Shown piece after piece: positions 1 to 12,738 of a stretch of DNA of 64,000 nt. How positions within the stretch are numbered: position 1 is the stretch's first letter; the number at the start of each line of letters is the position of its first letter. The DNA is taken from positions 42,199,394-42,263,393 of the forward strand of contig CAIIXF020000005.1 in the NCBI GenBank assembly GCA_903813345.2, given 5' to 3'. The stretch is from Owenia fusiformis (Eukaryota; Annelida; Polychaeta; Sabellida; Oweniidae). Below the pieces are notes generated by a model. That model saw nothing but the letters and a program-made list of their open reading frames with translations. It was not told where the DNA came from and did not search any database. A program made the translations under genes and the position numbers.

Positions 1-221
1 GTATCTATAATTAATATTTCAATTGATCTTAGCATATCATCGATGTATCTATAATTAATATTTCAATTGATCTTAGCATATCATATATGAATCTCTAATA
101 AATATTTCAATTGATCTTAGCATGATATTATCTATGTATCTCTAATTAATAATTCAATTGATCTCAGCATAGCACTTATGTATCTCTAATAAACATTTCA
201 ATTGATCTAAGCATATACATA
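1..221. repeat. Minisatellite, about 44-46 bp unit (left part)
   Basis: About five copies of a unit containing ATTTCAATTGATCTTAGCAT and a GTATCTCTAAT box, starting at 1, 45, about 88, 136 and 180. The array resumes at 3488-3570 on the other side of a mariner-like insertion, so the element landed inside this array. Confidence 0.85.
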
Positions 222-223
222 TA

Positions 224-3200
224 CAGGGCGTTCAATAAGTATTGCTAATTTTGTTATAACTTTTGTTATCTTGCATATTTCTTCATGAAATTTTAACAAC
301 ATAAGCACCACATATCTGACCTTATTCTATCCAAAGGACAGGTGTCATTAAGAGCCCTTTTTGGCCCCCAAGGATATCTGATAATAATGCATATCATATT
401 GAAGAAAAATCATTTGTGCTTTATAAAAATACAATTTCAGCGAATTTTGACCTTTGATGTTCACACAACAGTCATTTAAAGATCATATACCATTTTTGGT
501 GCTTTTACAAAAAATTCTTTATTTATCGTTGTCTAAGTCAATAGTATGTAAATATTAACCAATTTAAATATATTAAAATGTAATATATGAAATACTGAAG
601 AAAAGATACAATTAAAACTATTTTCATGGAAAGCACATAGGGCAATATTGACAAAATGCAAATGCTATTTTGGTAGGTTCTGGGCTAGCAATGGGTACAT
701 TTCAACTGTGACTGTAATGGATTACTATTGACTTTTATCAACATCACAGGGCAATATTTAAGCAACTTAAATACAAGGAAAATCAAAGATTTCCTCTCAT
801 TTCTAAAACGAGGAACAAAAGCATGAATTCAAGGAAAATAAATGATAGCCTGTGCCAATTATATAACATATGAGAAAGTTGTGGCACAGTAAAGGATATG
901 TATAGGATATCATATGATTTTAAATGATTTTATCTTTATCTCCGAGTTGATATCAATATTATTGCCAAGTTAGCATAGCGAATTAGCGCAGATATTGATA
1001 TCAACGAGTTGGATTAACACAATATCACGAAAATTCATAAGATGTTCTATTTTTCCCATAGTTCACCTCTAAAACTAAACAAAGCATATCAAAACAACAT
1101 CCATTCATTCATTCATCCCCGTGATGTCATGAAATCACTATGTAACAAAACACATCATATTGGTGGTAGTTTTCAAATCCCTGCCAAAAGGTGATATTTG
1201 TGAAATATTTTCCGTATTCCACAGATATCACTTTTTCCACGCATTTGCAAAATATCATAAATATGTTTTTATGTTACCTAACAGAGCGGAACAGAGTTCA
1301 ACTATGGGATAAAGAATAAAAAATAGGTACATAATTGAATTACCACTCCAAAAATATTAAATATGAGGGTTTAAAGAAAGAATATTGAATATGAGATTCA
1401 AAAAGACAAGTGGCCTCATGTCTCACGTTACCCAAACCCCAGATCCTTGATGTCATATATACTTGTATACTGTATATCAATGTTATTTACTGGGAGGATT
1501 AAATATGGAGTGTATAGCAATGGTCAATACGATATTTCCAGATAGATATTTTTCCCTAGAAGCGGAACCCAAACTCAGTCATGACATAGAAGCTAACTTT
1601 TGCAATTAATAGAAACTTGTTTTTTATTATATTTTTGTGTTCTATATTTGAGATGAAATAATATGAGATTCATTTCTACAAGAGGATGGAACGAATGTGA
1701 ACTTGTATATTGAACTATACTCCTTTTCTGATTAAACAGAACAACATTTTATCCAAGCCAATTAAGAAAACCAAGGCCAATGAGTGTAATTTATGCCCAG
1801 TTAAACTAACACAATAACAACTTTTTTTCTGGACTCACTTATTATGTAAGAATTAATTGTATTACTGTTTACTGCATTAAATGTCAAGTATACTATCTGT
1901 ATTTAATTTCAAATGCCTATCTCACTTATCGAAGGTATGCAAGAAATGTTATTTTGAAACAAATTCAGCACAACCAAAACCATGTCCACATAATATGACA
2001 AATCCAAGATGGCTGCCACAATTTTAGATCCATGCACATGTGAAGAAGTTAGAAATACACATGGTCCACAAGTTCCATCCCCAATAAAATGGGAAGTTTA
2101 AGGTTTTCACACATATCAACTCTATTCCTATATACTTTATATTTGTGGTAAGGCTTGTGATCTAGGTAAACTTACCATGTTCATGTACCTCCTATCTTCT
2201 GAAGCTAAAAACAGAAATAGTGACTTCAATTGAGAAAAATGAATCTTATGGGCTCCATATACATTTTGAGTGGCTGTCCGGCTCAAGTTAGATACTACTA
2301 ATAATCTGAGATTGAAAATTATGTCAAGTTTAGTCCTCAGCCTCTCATAACGGATAACTTCGAGGTAATTGTGTTGTTACTGCAAAAACCTCTATTTCTT
2401 CATCACAAATCTACCATCTTTTGCATCTGTCAAAACCCCTCATTTCATTATAATTTTCAGACTTTTGCTTGTGCCATCATTAAATATATATATTCAACTT
2501 GTTATTCAGAATATTTTAAGAACTTTTCATGAATTTTTTTATTTTCACACTTTTGAAAAAATGACTAAGTCAGAGAATGGCCTCTTAATGGCATGTCCCC
2601 TTTCTGGACAACCGACTTAGTATTGACAAAGTTATGGTTACTAGGGTAACCATTGTCACGGATACGCGGGGCAACCTTAAGGGTTTACATGATGAATTAT
2701 TGTTATACATCAAATAAACACTTTGATGAATAAAAACTGTTGATATGGTCAAATCTTGATGTTGTCAGTTTGAATTATATGTATTATCCAACAGCGTTGA
2801 AACGAGATTTGAGAGGAATATCGCACTAGAATCTCAATCAGCGGATGTCTGCGGTGAACACAGCACATCCATAGCCCAATACACTTCAACGTCCTCAAAG
2901 AGCAATATCGACCTATACGGTTCACCAGGATAACGCCCCTGCTCACAGATCCTATATTCTCCTAAATACAATAACAGAGCTTGGCATGGAAGCATTGCCC
3001 CACACAGCATATTTTCCAGATAAGGCCCAACTTGATTTTTTCTGAGAGGAATATTGCACAAGAATCTCAATCAGCTGATGTCTGCAGTGAACACCTCTCT
3101 AGCCACACACTTTAAGGGTGGCTTCAAAAATGTGTACCACGAGTGTGCCACCAGACAGCAACTGTGCATTGATGCTTAGGGTGCCTGCCTATTTTGAGCA

Positions 3201-3485
3201 CCTCATGAAGTTAATAATATGGATCATGAAGTGACTCTGGAATGGATTATTTATAACTGCACTGCATATCCCAAGAGTTAAACTGCATTAAATGATACTG
3301 CTTTCAACACTCAAAATGTGGTCCAAAGTGACGTCAGAAATTTGCCCCGCATATCCATGATACTGGTGACCTTAGTAACCATAACTTTATTAATACTGGT
3401 TCGATTGTCTTGTGAAAGTTTCATGAAGAAAAAACAAACAGAACAAAAGTTATAGCAAAATTAGCAATACTTATTGAACGCCCTG
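224..3485 (+). mobile_element. Mariner-like DNA transposon (decayed), TA target
   Basis: Inverted termini begin CAGGGCGTTCAATAAGTATT at 224 and end with the complement at 3485; about 46 bp match with one or two differences. TA is duplicated at 222-223 and 3486-3487. The flanks are the two halves of one minisatellite. A transposase remnant lies at 2805-3110. Similarity of the right terminus (3338-3405) to the left side resumes only at about 2605-2672, so roughly 2.3 kb (310-2600) may be a later insertion inside the left inverted repeat. No other genes are seen in that stretch. Confidence 0.85.
2805..3110 (+). pseudogene. Mariner transposase remnant (catalytic C-terminal part)
   Basis: In one frame the sequence reads VHQDNAPAHRSYILLNTITE, then LGMEALPHTAYFPDKAQLDF. 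This matches the mariner signature: H-Q-D-N-A-x-x-H with the second catalytic Asp, then H-x-x-Y-x-P-D-x-A-x-x-D-F with the third Asp. Stops interrupt the frame upstream (TAG at about 2827 and 2870). About 50 bp coding for LRGI-H-NLNQ-MSAVNT occurs twice (2811 and 3043), an internal duplication within the gene. Dead element. Confidence 0.8.
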
Positions 3486-3487
3486 TA

Positions 3488-3570
3488 CATATGTATATAT
3501 CTCTTATTAATAATTCAATTGATCTTTGCATAGCATCTATGTATCTCTTATCAATATTTCGAGCATGTAC
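3488..3570. repeat. Minisatellite, right remnant
   Basis: Continuation of the 1-221 array (TTCAATTGATCTTTGCATAG and ATGTATCTCTTAT boxes) after the mariner-like insertion. Confidence 0.75.
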
Positions 3571-4860
3571 AAAAAACATCAAAAGATCTCTGTGGCAGAA
3601 GTGCTGTTTAAAGTTTTAACAATGTGACCAAATTATCCCTGTGAGGCTGGTTTGAGGAGTCTCATTTTGTGTATAATTGACACTTATTGAGAAATAATTC
3701 AATTGGCCACAGATAGACTGCAAAAAGTAATAAAACAATGTTCATTATAAGCAATCCCTTGTTTCCGATTGACAGCTGGTTCAGAGATAATATACTTTGT
3801 TCATATAGAATAGTGTTGAAGGCACATTAGAATTTCTCTTGTTAACTATACATCATGTCAGTGCCTCTGACACATGTGTCATTATGTCACTGTTAGTACA
3901 TGAAAACATTTCTGAATAGTATATTAGAGATAATTATTTGTAATACCCAATATTCAGTTAGGATGTTAACTACATGTATCATACAGTTTTCAAGCTTGAC
4001 AATGATTAATTACTATAACTTTTTATGATTCAACCAAGACAGAGTTTGAGAAAGTCATGAGTTGTTGTTTTGAATGTTTTAGAAGTATGGTAAGGTGACA
4101 TCAGTAGATCTGTAATACAGATTCTTTAAAACACAGCTAGAAATACAGGACATATTTACAACATAATGGGTTAATCAGATCGCAAGTAATTTCATTATCA
4201 TTGAATAAGTAGTCACATCTCTTCACTACGTTTTTTCTTTTTCTCTATATGTATATCGAACATTTATTTTCTATTCAAATTTCTGTAGAAAAATTCAATA
4301 TTCATTTTTCAAGGTTTTGCAAATAGTAATTAATGTCATATAATCATAAAATCATATATTGCTTAATTGCTTAATGTGAGAGGAAATAATTGCTTGTAAT
4401 AGAACTGCATTGACAATGGATAATTGAACGGAAGCCAAGTGTATATTATACATCCAACAAAATGATTAATTACCTATTTTTATTCTCTCAATTAATTTTT
4501 ATCACTTTGACTTCTTACTTTAATTGGACAACTCAGAATTATGGATATGCATAGCATACAACGGTGTACCCATTGCCATGTTGATTTTTACAAACCAGTG
4601 ATATCACAGGTAAATCTTATCTTGCACATATGGCTTTTTAGGATGAAAGATGGCAATGGCTTGGGGTAAAGATGGCTGTATCTTTGTTAGTCATCTGAGA
4701 AATGATATTCATAAGACATTCTCGAGAGACACAGATTAACAGCAGAATGAAACTGACTGAATTAAGTCTCATCTAAATTGTGGACAAAATGTATTTGATA
4801 TGTTGTAGACCATGGATTTTAAGCTTATAACTAAGTAAAATGTGAATTCATAAAGTCAGT
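3571..4860. other. Unassigned AT-rich DNA
   Basis: No convincing exon, transposon terminus or tandem array was found here. A possible CAG/GTAAAT splice pair near 4534-4612 gives a short open frame, but there is no supporting homology. Confidence 0.5.
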
Positions 4861-4861
4861 A

Positions 4862-5421
4862 CTGTATTCTCTCTAATAGGTGCATATACTCTAATAAATG
4901 CACGCTTTAACTTTTTCATGAAATACTCTGGTAACATGAGTTACAAAATTCAAGAAAAAATAAAAATTGGAAAAAATAATTGGGTGATTATAAGTTTATT
5001 TCACCTACTGCTACTGATTCTGCTGTTTCTGTGCATAGTGCTGTTACATACCTGTCTCCTGAAGCTTTAAAGCTGCATAAGTGATGATAATGTAATTATA
5101 AATGTGAAGCATTGAAAAAAAGTATTTTCTCTGACTATGAGTCTTGACAGAAGGCCTTTAGATTTAGACTTGGGTATAAATTTCCAAAATGGCAACCTGC
5201 ATGGATGAATGGATAATGAATATTTTCATTTAGTTTTGATGCATATGTTGATTAACCTAATAATAAAAACATGAGGAGAACATAAGATATGGCATTCTGT
5301 TAAGCTTTAGGGAGGAAAGTCATGAAATACTTTATTATTGCCCATATAAGATTTTGTAATTTGAGACATCTCCTACAGGAGAGTTTGGGAGGTGCATTTT
5401 GTGTTTATTAGAGAGAATACC
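4862..5421. mobile_element. MITE-like element with TGTATTCTCTCTAATA termini
   Basis: TGTATTCTCTCTAATA at the left is matched by the inverted TATTAGAGAGAATACC at the right, 560 bp apart. The same terminal motif (CCGTATTCTCTGTAATTACC) bounds the element at 14967-15746, so both probably belong to one superfamily. No coding potential. Confidence 0.6.
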
Positions 5422-6220
5422 TTTATCCTTTAATCATTTCAATGTACTTTGATTAATATATTGTTTGTTTATGTGAGGTCTAACTGATTTCCCATGGCAT
5501 GCTCTTTGATGTATTTACATCAGAAAATCCAATCTTCGACACATACTGTTATTAATAAAATATGTGTTTTATATCTTGAAACTTTAGGGCCGTCAATGAT
5601 TCCAGGTATTTCTTTTATTATTTTTAGCACAATCTCAAAAGTGAAAAGACCAAAACATTTTACAAAAAACACACTGGAACATTTCAGAGTGCAGCTAGTC
5701 ATATGGATCAAAACAAAGCCCCCCCCTCAAAAAACAAACAATTTGGTTAAATTCAATGGAACAGTGCTTTATGCACCCCTCCATACAAGTACAATGGAAC
5801 AGTGTTTTATGCACCCCTCCATACAAGTACCATTATCAGAATACAAGACCACAAAACCATGATGAAATGCATTCAAAAGTCATTACAAAATATAAAAAAA
5901 AGGAAACAGTGTCCAATGCAACCCCCCATACATAAATCATTTTCAGAATCCAAGACCACAAAACCATGGCATTACTTAACACAGATAATATCAATAGTAT
6001 GTCATATCAACCCATTTTTCTTAAATAGTTTTGTCAAATTTGATGAAATAACTCGCTTATTAGGTAAATTTTAAGAAAGACAGATTTTCTTATTTCCACT
6101 TTTGAGTGAATATGTGTCATAGCATGCCTACATGGAAAATGAAATTTCTCTTAATTTTCAAGTTGTTGATGCTATGCAAACAAACAAATCTTCTTTTCAA
6201 TTGAACACTCTATCTACACA
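5422..6220. repeat. Unassigned DNA with a short tandem duplication
   Basis: At 5752-5834 a roughly 40-bp unit (AATGGAACAGTG, TATGCACCCCTCCATACAAG) occurs twice and then decays. This creates the ORF at 5494-5862, which has no recognisable protein features. Confidence 0.5.
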
Positions 6221-6254
6221 TAAAAAATCATGAAGATGCCTTATCCTTATGTGG

Positions 6255-6440
6255 GTGGTATATTTTGTTTCAGTTTTGGCATCGAAAAAATTCGGCACCG
6301 TTCCGGCATCGTTTCGACACCGTTCCGGCACCGAAACCTTTCGACACCAAAATTTGCTACTGGACTAGTCAGTCCATTTGGTGCCGAAATGGCTCCGAAA
6401 TTTAGCACCGAAACGGCGTCGAAAATCAGATTGCATTTTG
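6255..6440. repeat. CGGCACCG-rich foldback sequence
   Basis: Short CGGCACCGAAAC-like motifs run in one orientation on the left and as GGTGCCGAAAT, CACCGAAACGGCGTCG on the right of a centre with TGGACT and AGTCCA arms. It is far richer in CpG than its surroundings. Confidence 0.5.
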
Positions 6441-6546
6441 GGGGTGTATAGCTGATTTTTTAGCTTTATTTTAATTTACCGCAATAAACTAGTCATTTTT
6501 TTCTCATTTTTCTCACTTTCTCATGAGTATCCATGTTTAAACGTAA

Positions 6547-6592
6547 ATCATGATACCATGGTATACCATGGTTAACCATGGTCTATCATGAT
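6547..6592. repeat. Nested perfect palindromes (CCATGG blocks)
   Basis: CCATGGTATACCATGG and CCATGGTTAACCATGG overlap by their shared CCATGG, each a perfect 16-bp palindrome, enclosed by ATCATGAT at both sides. Confidence 0.85.
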
Positions 6593-6599
6593 CGGCAAT

Positions 6600-8170
6600 G
6601 AAATTACCATCAACTGGTCCATTTAAACATGAATACCAAAGACTGTCACTTGGAGTACTGAGATTAGCTTGATTATACTGTTGAACATAGGAATCTGTAA
6701 AGCATGGTATTAGTTGACATTTTGCTTTATTCTCTACTTCAAGCTTCTTAATAACATAATGATAGGATGATACATTGACTTGTTTTGGATTTGATTCCTT
6801 TCTTGTATGATCCATCATAGAACTGACTTATGCGCCTATAATTATTATAACCCAAAGTGCAGTCAGATAATGAGGATTTTTCATCTTATTCTATGGTGAA
6901 TTAGTATGCTGTTTTTCCAGTTACGCATCATGTAATTTAATACTCTCTTGATGTTTGATTCTTGTGTCTAAATAATAGATAAGAAAATAGAGTGAATTCA
7001 TACAAACAGATTATTAGGATTTTATAGGGAACTATTAAATCTAAGGAAATCAAATAGTAATTTTAAAGACTATTTTATAGAATAATGAAAATATTCAAGC
7101 TATTCTATAGAATAGAGAATTGCATTTTCAAAATTTGATAAGAATAGTTTACATTTTATTTGTGATGTTTGCAAAAATGGTATATTGAATTAAAATTATG
7201 ATAGAGGTTCAAACATATACATTCTGTACCATTTATGAATTTGAACAATTATCCAAAATTTAAAAGTGTAGTGTGTCGGTCTGGTCTCTTGGTCAAATAC
7301 TTTTCCTAAAATAAAAATATGATTTCAGGTCAAAATTAACAAAATTGTCAAAAGAGTAAATTTATTTTTCAAATCATGTAATAATTGGGACCTAGTAAAG
7401 TGTTTTGCTTATTAGAGATGAATACTCAAGTGAAAAAGGCTGTTGATTAAAAGAAACAATTTCCTTTTCGTATAAATTGTACTAATGAAAACCTGAAGTT
7501 CAGTTGATTGAGAAAATATAAAGTTCAAATTATCTTCAACTTTCTCATTCTCGTTTGTTGACATTTGAAGAAATGCCAATATAATGATCCATATCTCAGC
7601 CTATCAAGCATGACATTTTGATACCATAACAATAATAATATTCAATCATAAAATATAAATTGCTAGTTTGATATTCTGTTTTATAACGCTTTAGGCTCTT
7701 GAGATAATATAACTGGCTATTTATCAATTTCTTCTCATTATTCTCGGACATTACAATCTTCTATATGATTTATTTAATTACCAGGCAGAAGCTGAGTATC
7801 AACAATAAAATGTTTTGTCTTCTTTTCATTTGCATTTGTCGATTTGATGTATGAAAAGAATAAAAAAAGAAATAATATGCCAAAGATCACCATTTAGAAT
7901 AATTGAAGAGGGGAATTGTGTCTATTTCTGTTCAGATCCTAGATGATGTATAAATGATTCAAAGTTAGATGGTTATTTTTTGTCATGGGAAATCACCAAA
8001 GGATGGAATTTAATAGATTCAATTTTCTATCTAATCAAGAGGTGGTTTACTTCATAAAGGTAAAGATCAATGCAGTAATTGCAACCTGCTGCAGATCAAT
8101 GAATGATCAATCAAAACCTTCAATTTCTCTCTTGTTTGGTTCACTCTATGTAGTAATTACTGTATGAGAA
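6600..8170. other. Unassigned AT-rich DNA
   Basis: No exon, terminal repeat or tandem array that I could support. Short ORFs here show no family features. Confidence 0.5.
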
Positions 8171-8177
8171 TAACATT

Positions 8178-8400
8178 TCTTTTTATTGTGTCCTTTGGGT
8201 GCTATATTGCGATCAGATTGCTGGACGGGCGTCCCAATGAATATTAATTGATAAGCCCATGTTTCACTGCCCACAGGATTCCGTGTTTGCAGAGTGCGGA
8301 ATGAATTTGCATTTTCCCGCGGTATTGTAGAAACAACTGTTTTGGTCAATCTCCGCAGAATTCTCCGTGGAATCAATATATTTTCCAAAAGTTTAAAGAG
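8178..8400. repeat. Fragment related to the 38724-39955 element
   Basis: GGGTGCTATATTGCGATCAG and the following GGACGGGCGTC resemble the first 60 bp of the 162-bp-repeat element at 38724 (GGTGCTATATTGTAATCAG, GGGTGGGCGTC). Similarity fades afterwards. Confidence 0.5.
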
Positions 8401-8818
8401 TCAGTGTTACTTGTAATAATTTGACACATTTTCAGTCAAATCCCTTGAAATTTTAAATCTCATAGTTTGATTTATGTCGCTAGATGGCAGCATGTATTGA
8501 GTAGTGACAAAGTGACTGACTGCATAAACTATCACGAAATTTTCCCGTTTTTTTATATCTATCACAATATTTTCCGCGGAAATTTCTGCAGAATTATAGC
8601 CTTCCCCCTTGCAGAATTCACTTATTTCACATGCAAAATTTATCATTTTAACTTGCAGAAAACTGGGGGGGAGTGATTTTTGGTGTCTAACCTGTTTCAA
8701 TCTGAATGAGATTGACTAAGGTGAATATCTACATGTGTAAGCTTAAATGCCAATGGGAAAACAAAAAAATCGTTACAAAACAGCAAGAAAAAGAAGACAT
8801 CTAAGAGTACACCAATCA

Positions 8819-8980
8819 CAGGCCCATAGCCAGGGTTCACTTTTGACAATTTTGGTCCAAAAATTGGCAAAATCACTTAAAAAGTACTTTGAATGGTGAA
8901 AAACTGCATGGTTTTGAGAAAATTTCCGCCCAGTAGGGTGGGTCGCTCAAATCCATCGAACCCCCCTGACTACGGGCCTG
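8819..8980. mobile_element. Small MITE, CAGGCCC-TAG-CAGGG termini
   Basis: CAGGCCCATAGCCAGGG at the left is mirrored by CCCCTGACTACGGGCCTG at the right (162 bp in all). The size and terminal repeats fit a non-autonomous DNA element. No clear target duplication. Confidence 0.65.
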
Positions 8981-10440
8981 AGAAATAAGGAAATTAAATC
9001 CCAATTATCCCAGATCACAATCCAATGTGAAAAGAAATGTGTCTAATTCCCCCTCACAATGCACCATAACACCAAGAGATCGAGAATATGGTAAAATCGA
9101 TGTGAAGTAGAATTTAGAGAACATGCGCTAATCACACTGACTTGATAGAGTGATTAATAACATAGTGTCTCACCGTTGTCATCCCTTTAATCTATCAAGA
9201 TAGCTTAAGCTGCAATCACATCCATGAGCAAGAGTTTCACTTCACTGAGATAATTTTATTACATTTAGCCAGTTTCAAAGCTACTATTTCAGCATGAAAC
9301 TTTACTTTTCCAAATTAAAAAGCCATGTCAAAGCTTCTTTTGATGATTACATAAAAACTGTATTCCTCATTTGAGGAGTTTAAAGGAGAGGATGGTTCAC
9401 TGGTCTGGATAAGGGAACTAATCACAAAGGTTATGATGATCTAAAACTGTATTGCAATTTATACATATTCACAAAGTAAATCTTGTCTGATCTGAACTGG
9501 ATTATATAGAGATTTTTCATCCAATTCTCAATTTCTTAATTCAGCTTTCATTACCATCGTGGTAAGCCACAACCTCTCCATCTCTATCCTTCTGGAGAGA
9601 CCGTGGTCTTATGTGGACTTAGTTTCAATCTCCGCGATCCTCAAATCAAGCTTTTTCGAGCTCTCTAATCAGAAGCATGAAACGCGATGACGTACGTTGA
9701 TTGACATCAGATGGCATCACTAGTGAGTCTATCCCATCGTAAAACTTCAGGCATTTTAGGATAGCCATCACGATGACTATGGAAGGTCACGTGATTCACT
9801 TAGAAAACAATTCATGGGATATCTTTCGTTCACTTCGAATTTATCCGATAAAACTTTGAGCGTGGTATGCTTGTTTAACAGGGCTTCTTTCCTTATCGCA
9901 ATTTAGATGTTTAGGTGTCTTAAATCAAGTATTTCCTGTTCGGTTTATCTTATTGGTACTTATTTAATATGTCACCGCTTAAATTGATATTATGAATATT
10001 TGGGCCCGCCTCTTTGATCAGCATTTCAACCTCGAAATATCAGAGCATCTGCGATGCAACATAGAGAGATGCTATGAGTATCAGAATATTTCATTACTGC
10101 AATTGATATCTGATTGCACAACGTCTTTAACACGTCCCTAGTTGGGTCGAAGTATGGCAACTACATTCATAGTTTAGAAGGATCAGGTTTTGAAGTACAT
10201 TACTTACAGAATTACTATAACAGAACGGTATGGTCGCCATCATACCTGTTTGAGTACTTTCGTGAAGTTTGTAAATAGACCCCAATATAAGTACGTCCAA
10301 TCCATTTGTACATAATTAAAGCCCATTTTCGAGAACATAGTGAGAACTAGTTTTGTGTGAAAGTAGGGTTAGGATAAACAGATCATGCATCCCTTAGTCA
10401 GATCAAGATATGGCCCTCAGGTCAATGGGGAAGTGAAATA
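8981..10440. other. Unassigned DNA
   Basis: Nothing recognisable apart from short AT-rich runs. A CG-containing stretch around 9540-9800 has no open frame of note. Confidence 0.45.
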
Positions 10441-10449
10441 AATTGGCCC

Positions 10450-10736
10450 TGATTCAGAGTTTTTTTTATATATATATTTCTGTAACTGCATTTGTCCATT
10501 CATCCATGTATTCTTCCATTTGCTCATTTGTCTTGGTGATAACTCAAATAATCATTGACAGATTTGGTTTAAATTTTATAGGCTTCTCTGGTCAAAAATA
10601 AATTTTCAGATTAACAGATTTGGTCCAAACTTTATACGCTTTTGCCTTATTTGATATCTGGCATCACATCAAGGTGTAGTATTAAATATGTATTGTTCAG
10701 TGGGGTTTGCTACTCCATAGAATTGCTGTTTTTTAG
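10450..10736 (+). mobile_element. Degraded Helitron-like fragment with 3' end
   Basis: Contains the family's GATAACTCAAAT-AGATTTGGTT block and ends GTTCAGTGGGGTTTGCTACTCC, a decayed hairpin, then TTAG at 10733-10736. This corresponds to the CTAG ends of the 12739, 34984 and 51875 copies. The 5' TCCCA end and CCGT tract are lost. Confidence 0.6.
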
Positions 10737-10964
10737 ATTGAATGATCCGCAAAAATGAAGAGAGAATCTATCTCTCAACTATTGTATTGAAGGAATTAAT
10801 CTCCAGTGAAACCCCAAAACTGGAAGAAATCCCCAGTGGAGCCCCACAAATTCAAGAAATCTTCAGTGAGGCTCTACATTGTTTCCCCGATTACATTCAT
10901 TATTTCCTTGAGACACATTAAGGAGCTGAAGAAATATTAAAAAATACAAGGATTATAGATTTGA

Positions 10965-11240
10965 ATGTCTTCTTTTGAATAGTCATAATTTAATTTGGGT
11001 AATATTTCTAGATTTTTCGCAAAAAAATATTAGCGCAGTACACTGATGAACTTCTTTCCCCAAATCGAGACTTGTATTTTATTGAATCGGTCTAATTGAG
11101 CGTTATCCCTGCTTCAGATCAATTTGTTATTTTTATATCTTGTAGATTTAAATGTCCTCTTTTGAATATTCATAATTTAATTTGGGTAATATTTCTATAT
11201 TTTTCATGAAAAAATTATTAGCCCAGAAGACGAGAATCGT
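10965..11240. repeat. Interspersed repeat A, two tandem copies
   Basis: The block CTTTTGAATA-TCATAATTTAATTTGGGTAA with a downstream TATTAG-GCAGA motif occurs at about 10970-11045 and again at 11152-11240. A third copy lies at 37490-38050. It accounts for the overlapping ORFs at 11148-11454. Confidence 0.7.
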
Positions 11241-12514
11241 CCTTTCAAAATGTGTTATTTTCACTGCATTTAGGTGTCTGTACTCTATGTTCGTATATCG
11301 CCACATTGATTTCTTTAGAATTTCATTTTTTCTGATATATTCATCAATATCTGGTCTTTCCTTGAATATTAAGAAGCATTTGTATGCTAGCTTATATATA
11401 AATACATGTACACTTGACTTATGTCTCATTTACTGCTTATACATGTACACTTGACTTTTGTCTCATTTACTGCTTACAGTCCATCTCATGCATGGTCGAA
11501 CAATGATAAGTAATGATAATGTTTGCATTCCAAATCCTATACCTGCTTGATTGTGGAGTAATTCTGGTGATGGGTTGAGGAGATTGTGAGAAACATTGAG
11601 AGTAATTGGCTATAAAATACATTGAGATCAATTCAAGTAATTCAATTCTCCATTCAGCCTAATATGGCCTGTCATTTTAAAGCTTTAAATCTCTTTCGAA
11701 CACAATAGTGAAATTGGCATACCATTAAGAACACTTAGCCAACAAAACATTTTCTGCATTTTCTACTCATTCAATATGTCTCTCTTATTGCAAAAATAGA
11801 TCGTCATAGTTACAGCTACCTCAATTTTATACTTAATAGTAAAATATTCTGAACTAGCCATTGAATTCATATGACTTACATTTTTTTTCTTAAAAGTTTC
11901 TTCTTCACTCTTTAAGTTTAAAGGCTGCTCTAGAAAAATCACATTGGCTTATGATGTAGTCATACCTTATGTTATCAACATGTTATCCATTTCATATCAA
12001 AAAGGAATTAAGAAGATTGGCTGAAGAATAAGAGAGAGAGATTAACTCATAAGCGCGGAAAAGTGGTTCAGAGAAAAATACATTATAGTTCTCTCATTGA
12101 AACCAATGGTGCAGAATCAAATGCTTAGAAAACGATAAAAATGAGTTTTTTGAAGAAAATCATCGATTTATTTTCATCAATTAAAGGGTTAAGATAAGTT
12201 CCCCATACAATGGTGGTATGGTAATTTCCTCTGAAATCATGTTAATTACAGAATTGATCCCAACAATGACCAATGTTGAAACATTATTGATATTTGTTTC
12301 CTTAACTTTGGTTGTAAAAATCAGTGAACATTTAAATGTCTGCTCATTAAGTTTAATAAATCTTTATGTGACTGTAATGGAGGAGAAATGACTGGTTGCT
12401 TAAACTGAGATGTTTAATGATATTTGCTATCTGCCTTGGCACTGTCACTCTCTAGTTATTTTCATCTTTAATTGTATATGTTATAAAATAATGCTTTAGT
12501 TTTCTTTTTTCCAG
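11241..12514. other. Unassigned intron/upstream DNA
   Basis: AT-rich with no supported element or exon. A small duplication of ACATGTACACTTGACTTATG occurs near 11403-11460. Confidence 0.5.
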
Positions 12515-12581
12515 TTATACCAGTATCAAAACAGAAGATTGATATAGATCCCCCAGAACTGTACTGCTATTTCACTGAGAG
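12515..12581 (+). CDS. FNIII protein, exon 1 of window
   Basis: A 67-nt exon follows a strong pyrimidine tract ending in CCAG and precedes GTAATC. Two of the three frames contain stops. The open one begins with 2 nt completing a codon and reads IPVSKQKIDIDPPELYCYFTE, then leaves 2 nt that join exon 2 to give Ser. The segment looks like a linker entering a beta-sandwich domain, but it has no diagnostic motif by itself. The preceding exon must end with 1 nt of a split codon; I did not find it in positions 1-12500. Confidence 0.7.
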
Positions 12582-12738
12582 GTAATCTATTCTTTACACT
12601 CTTGAATGTAATCCTTCTAGGGTAAAGGAGAGAGGGAGATTTTAAAAGATATATGTCAACATTTTAATTCTACATTTTTGGTATATAGACATTTTAAGAT
12701 AATATTTTAATGGTATACATAATGTTACTTAATATTTA

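Noticed and set aside
4534-4612. Possible small exon between CTCAG and GTAAAT
   Set aside because: Open in one frame, but no homology, no matching phase partner and weak signals.
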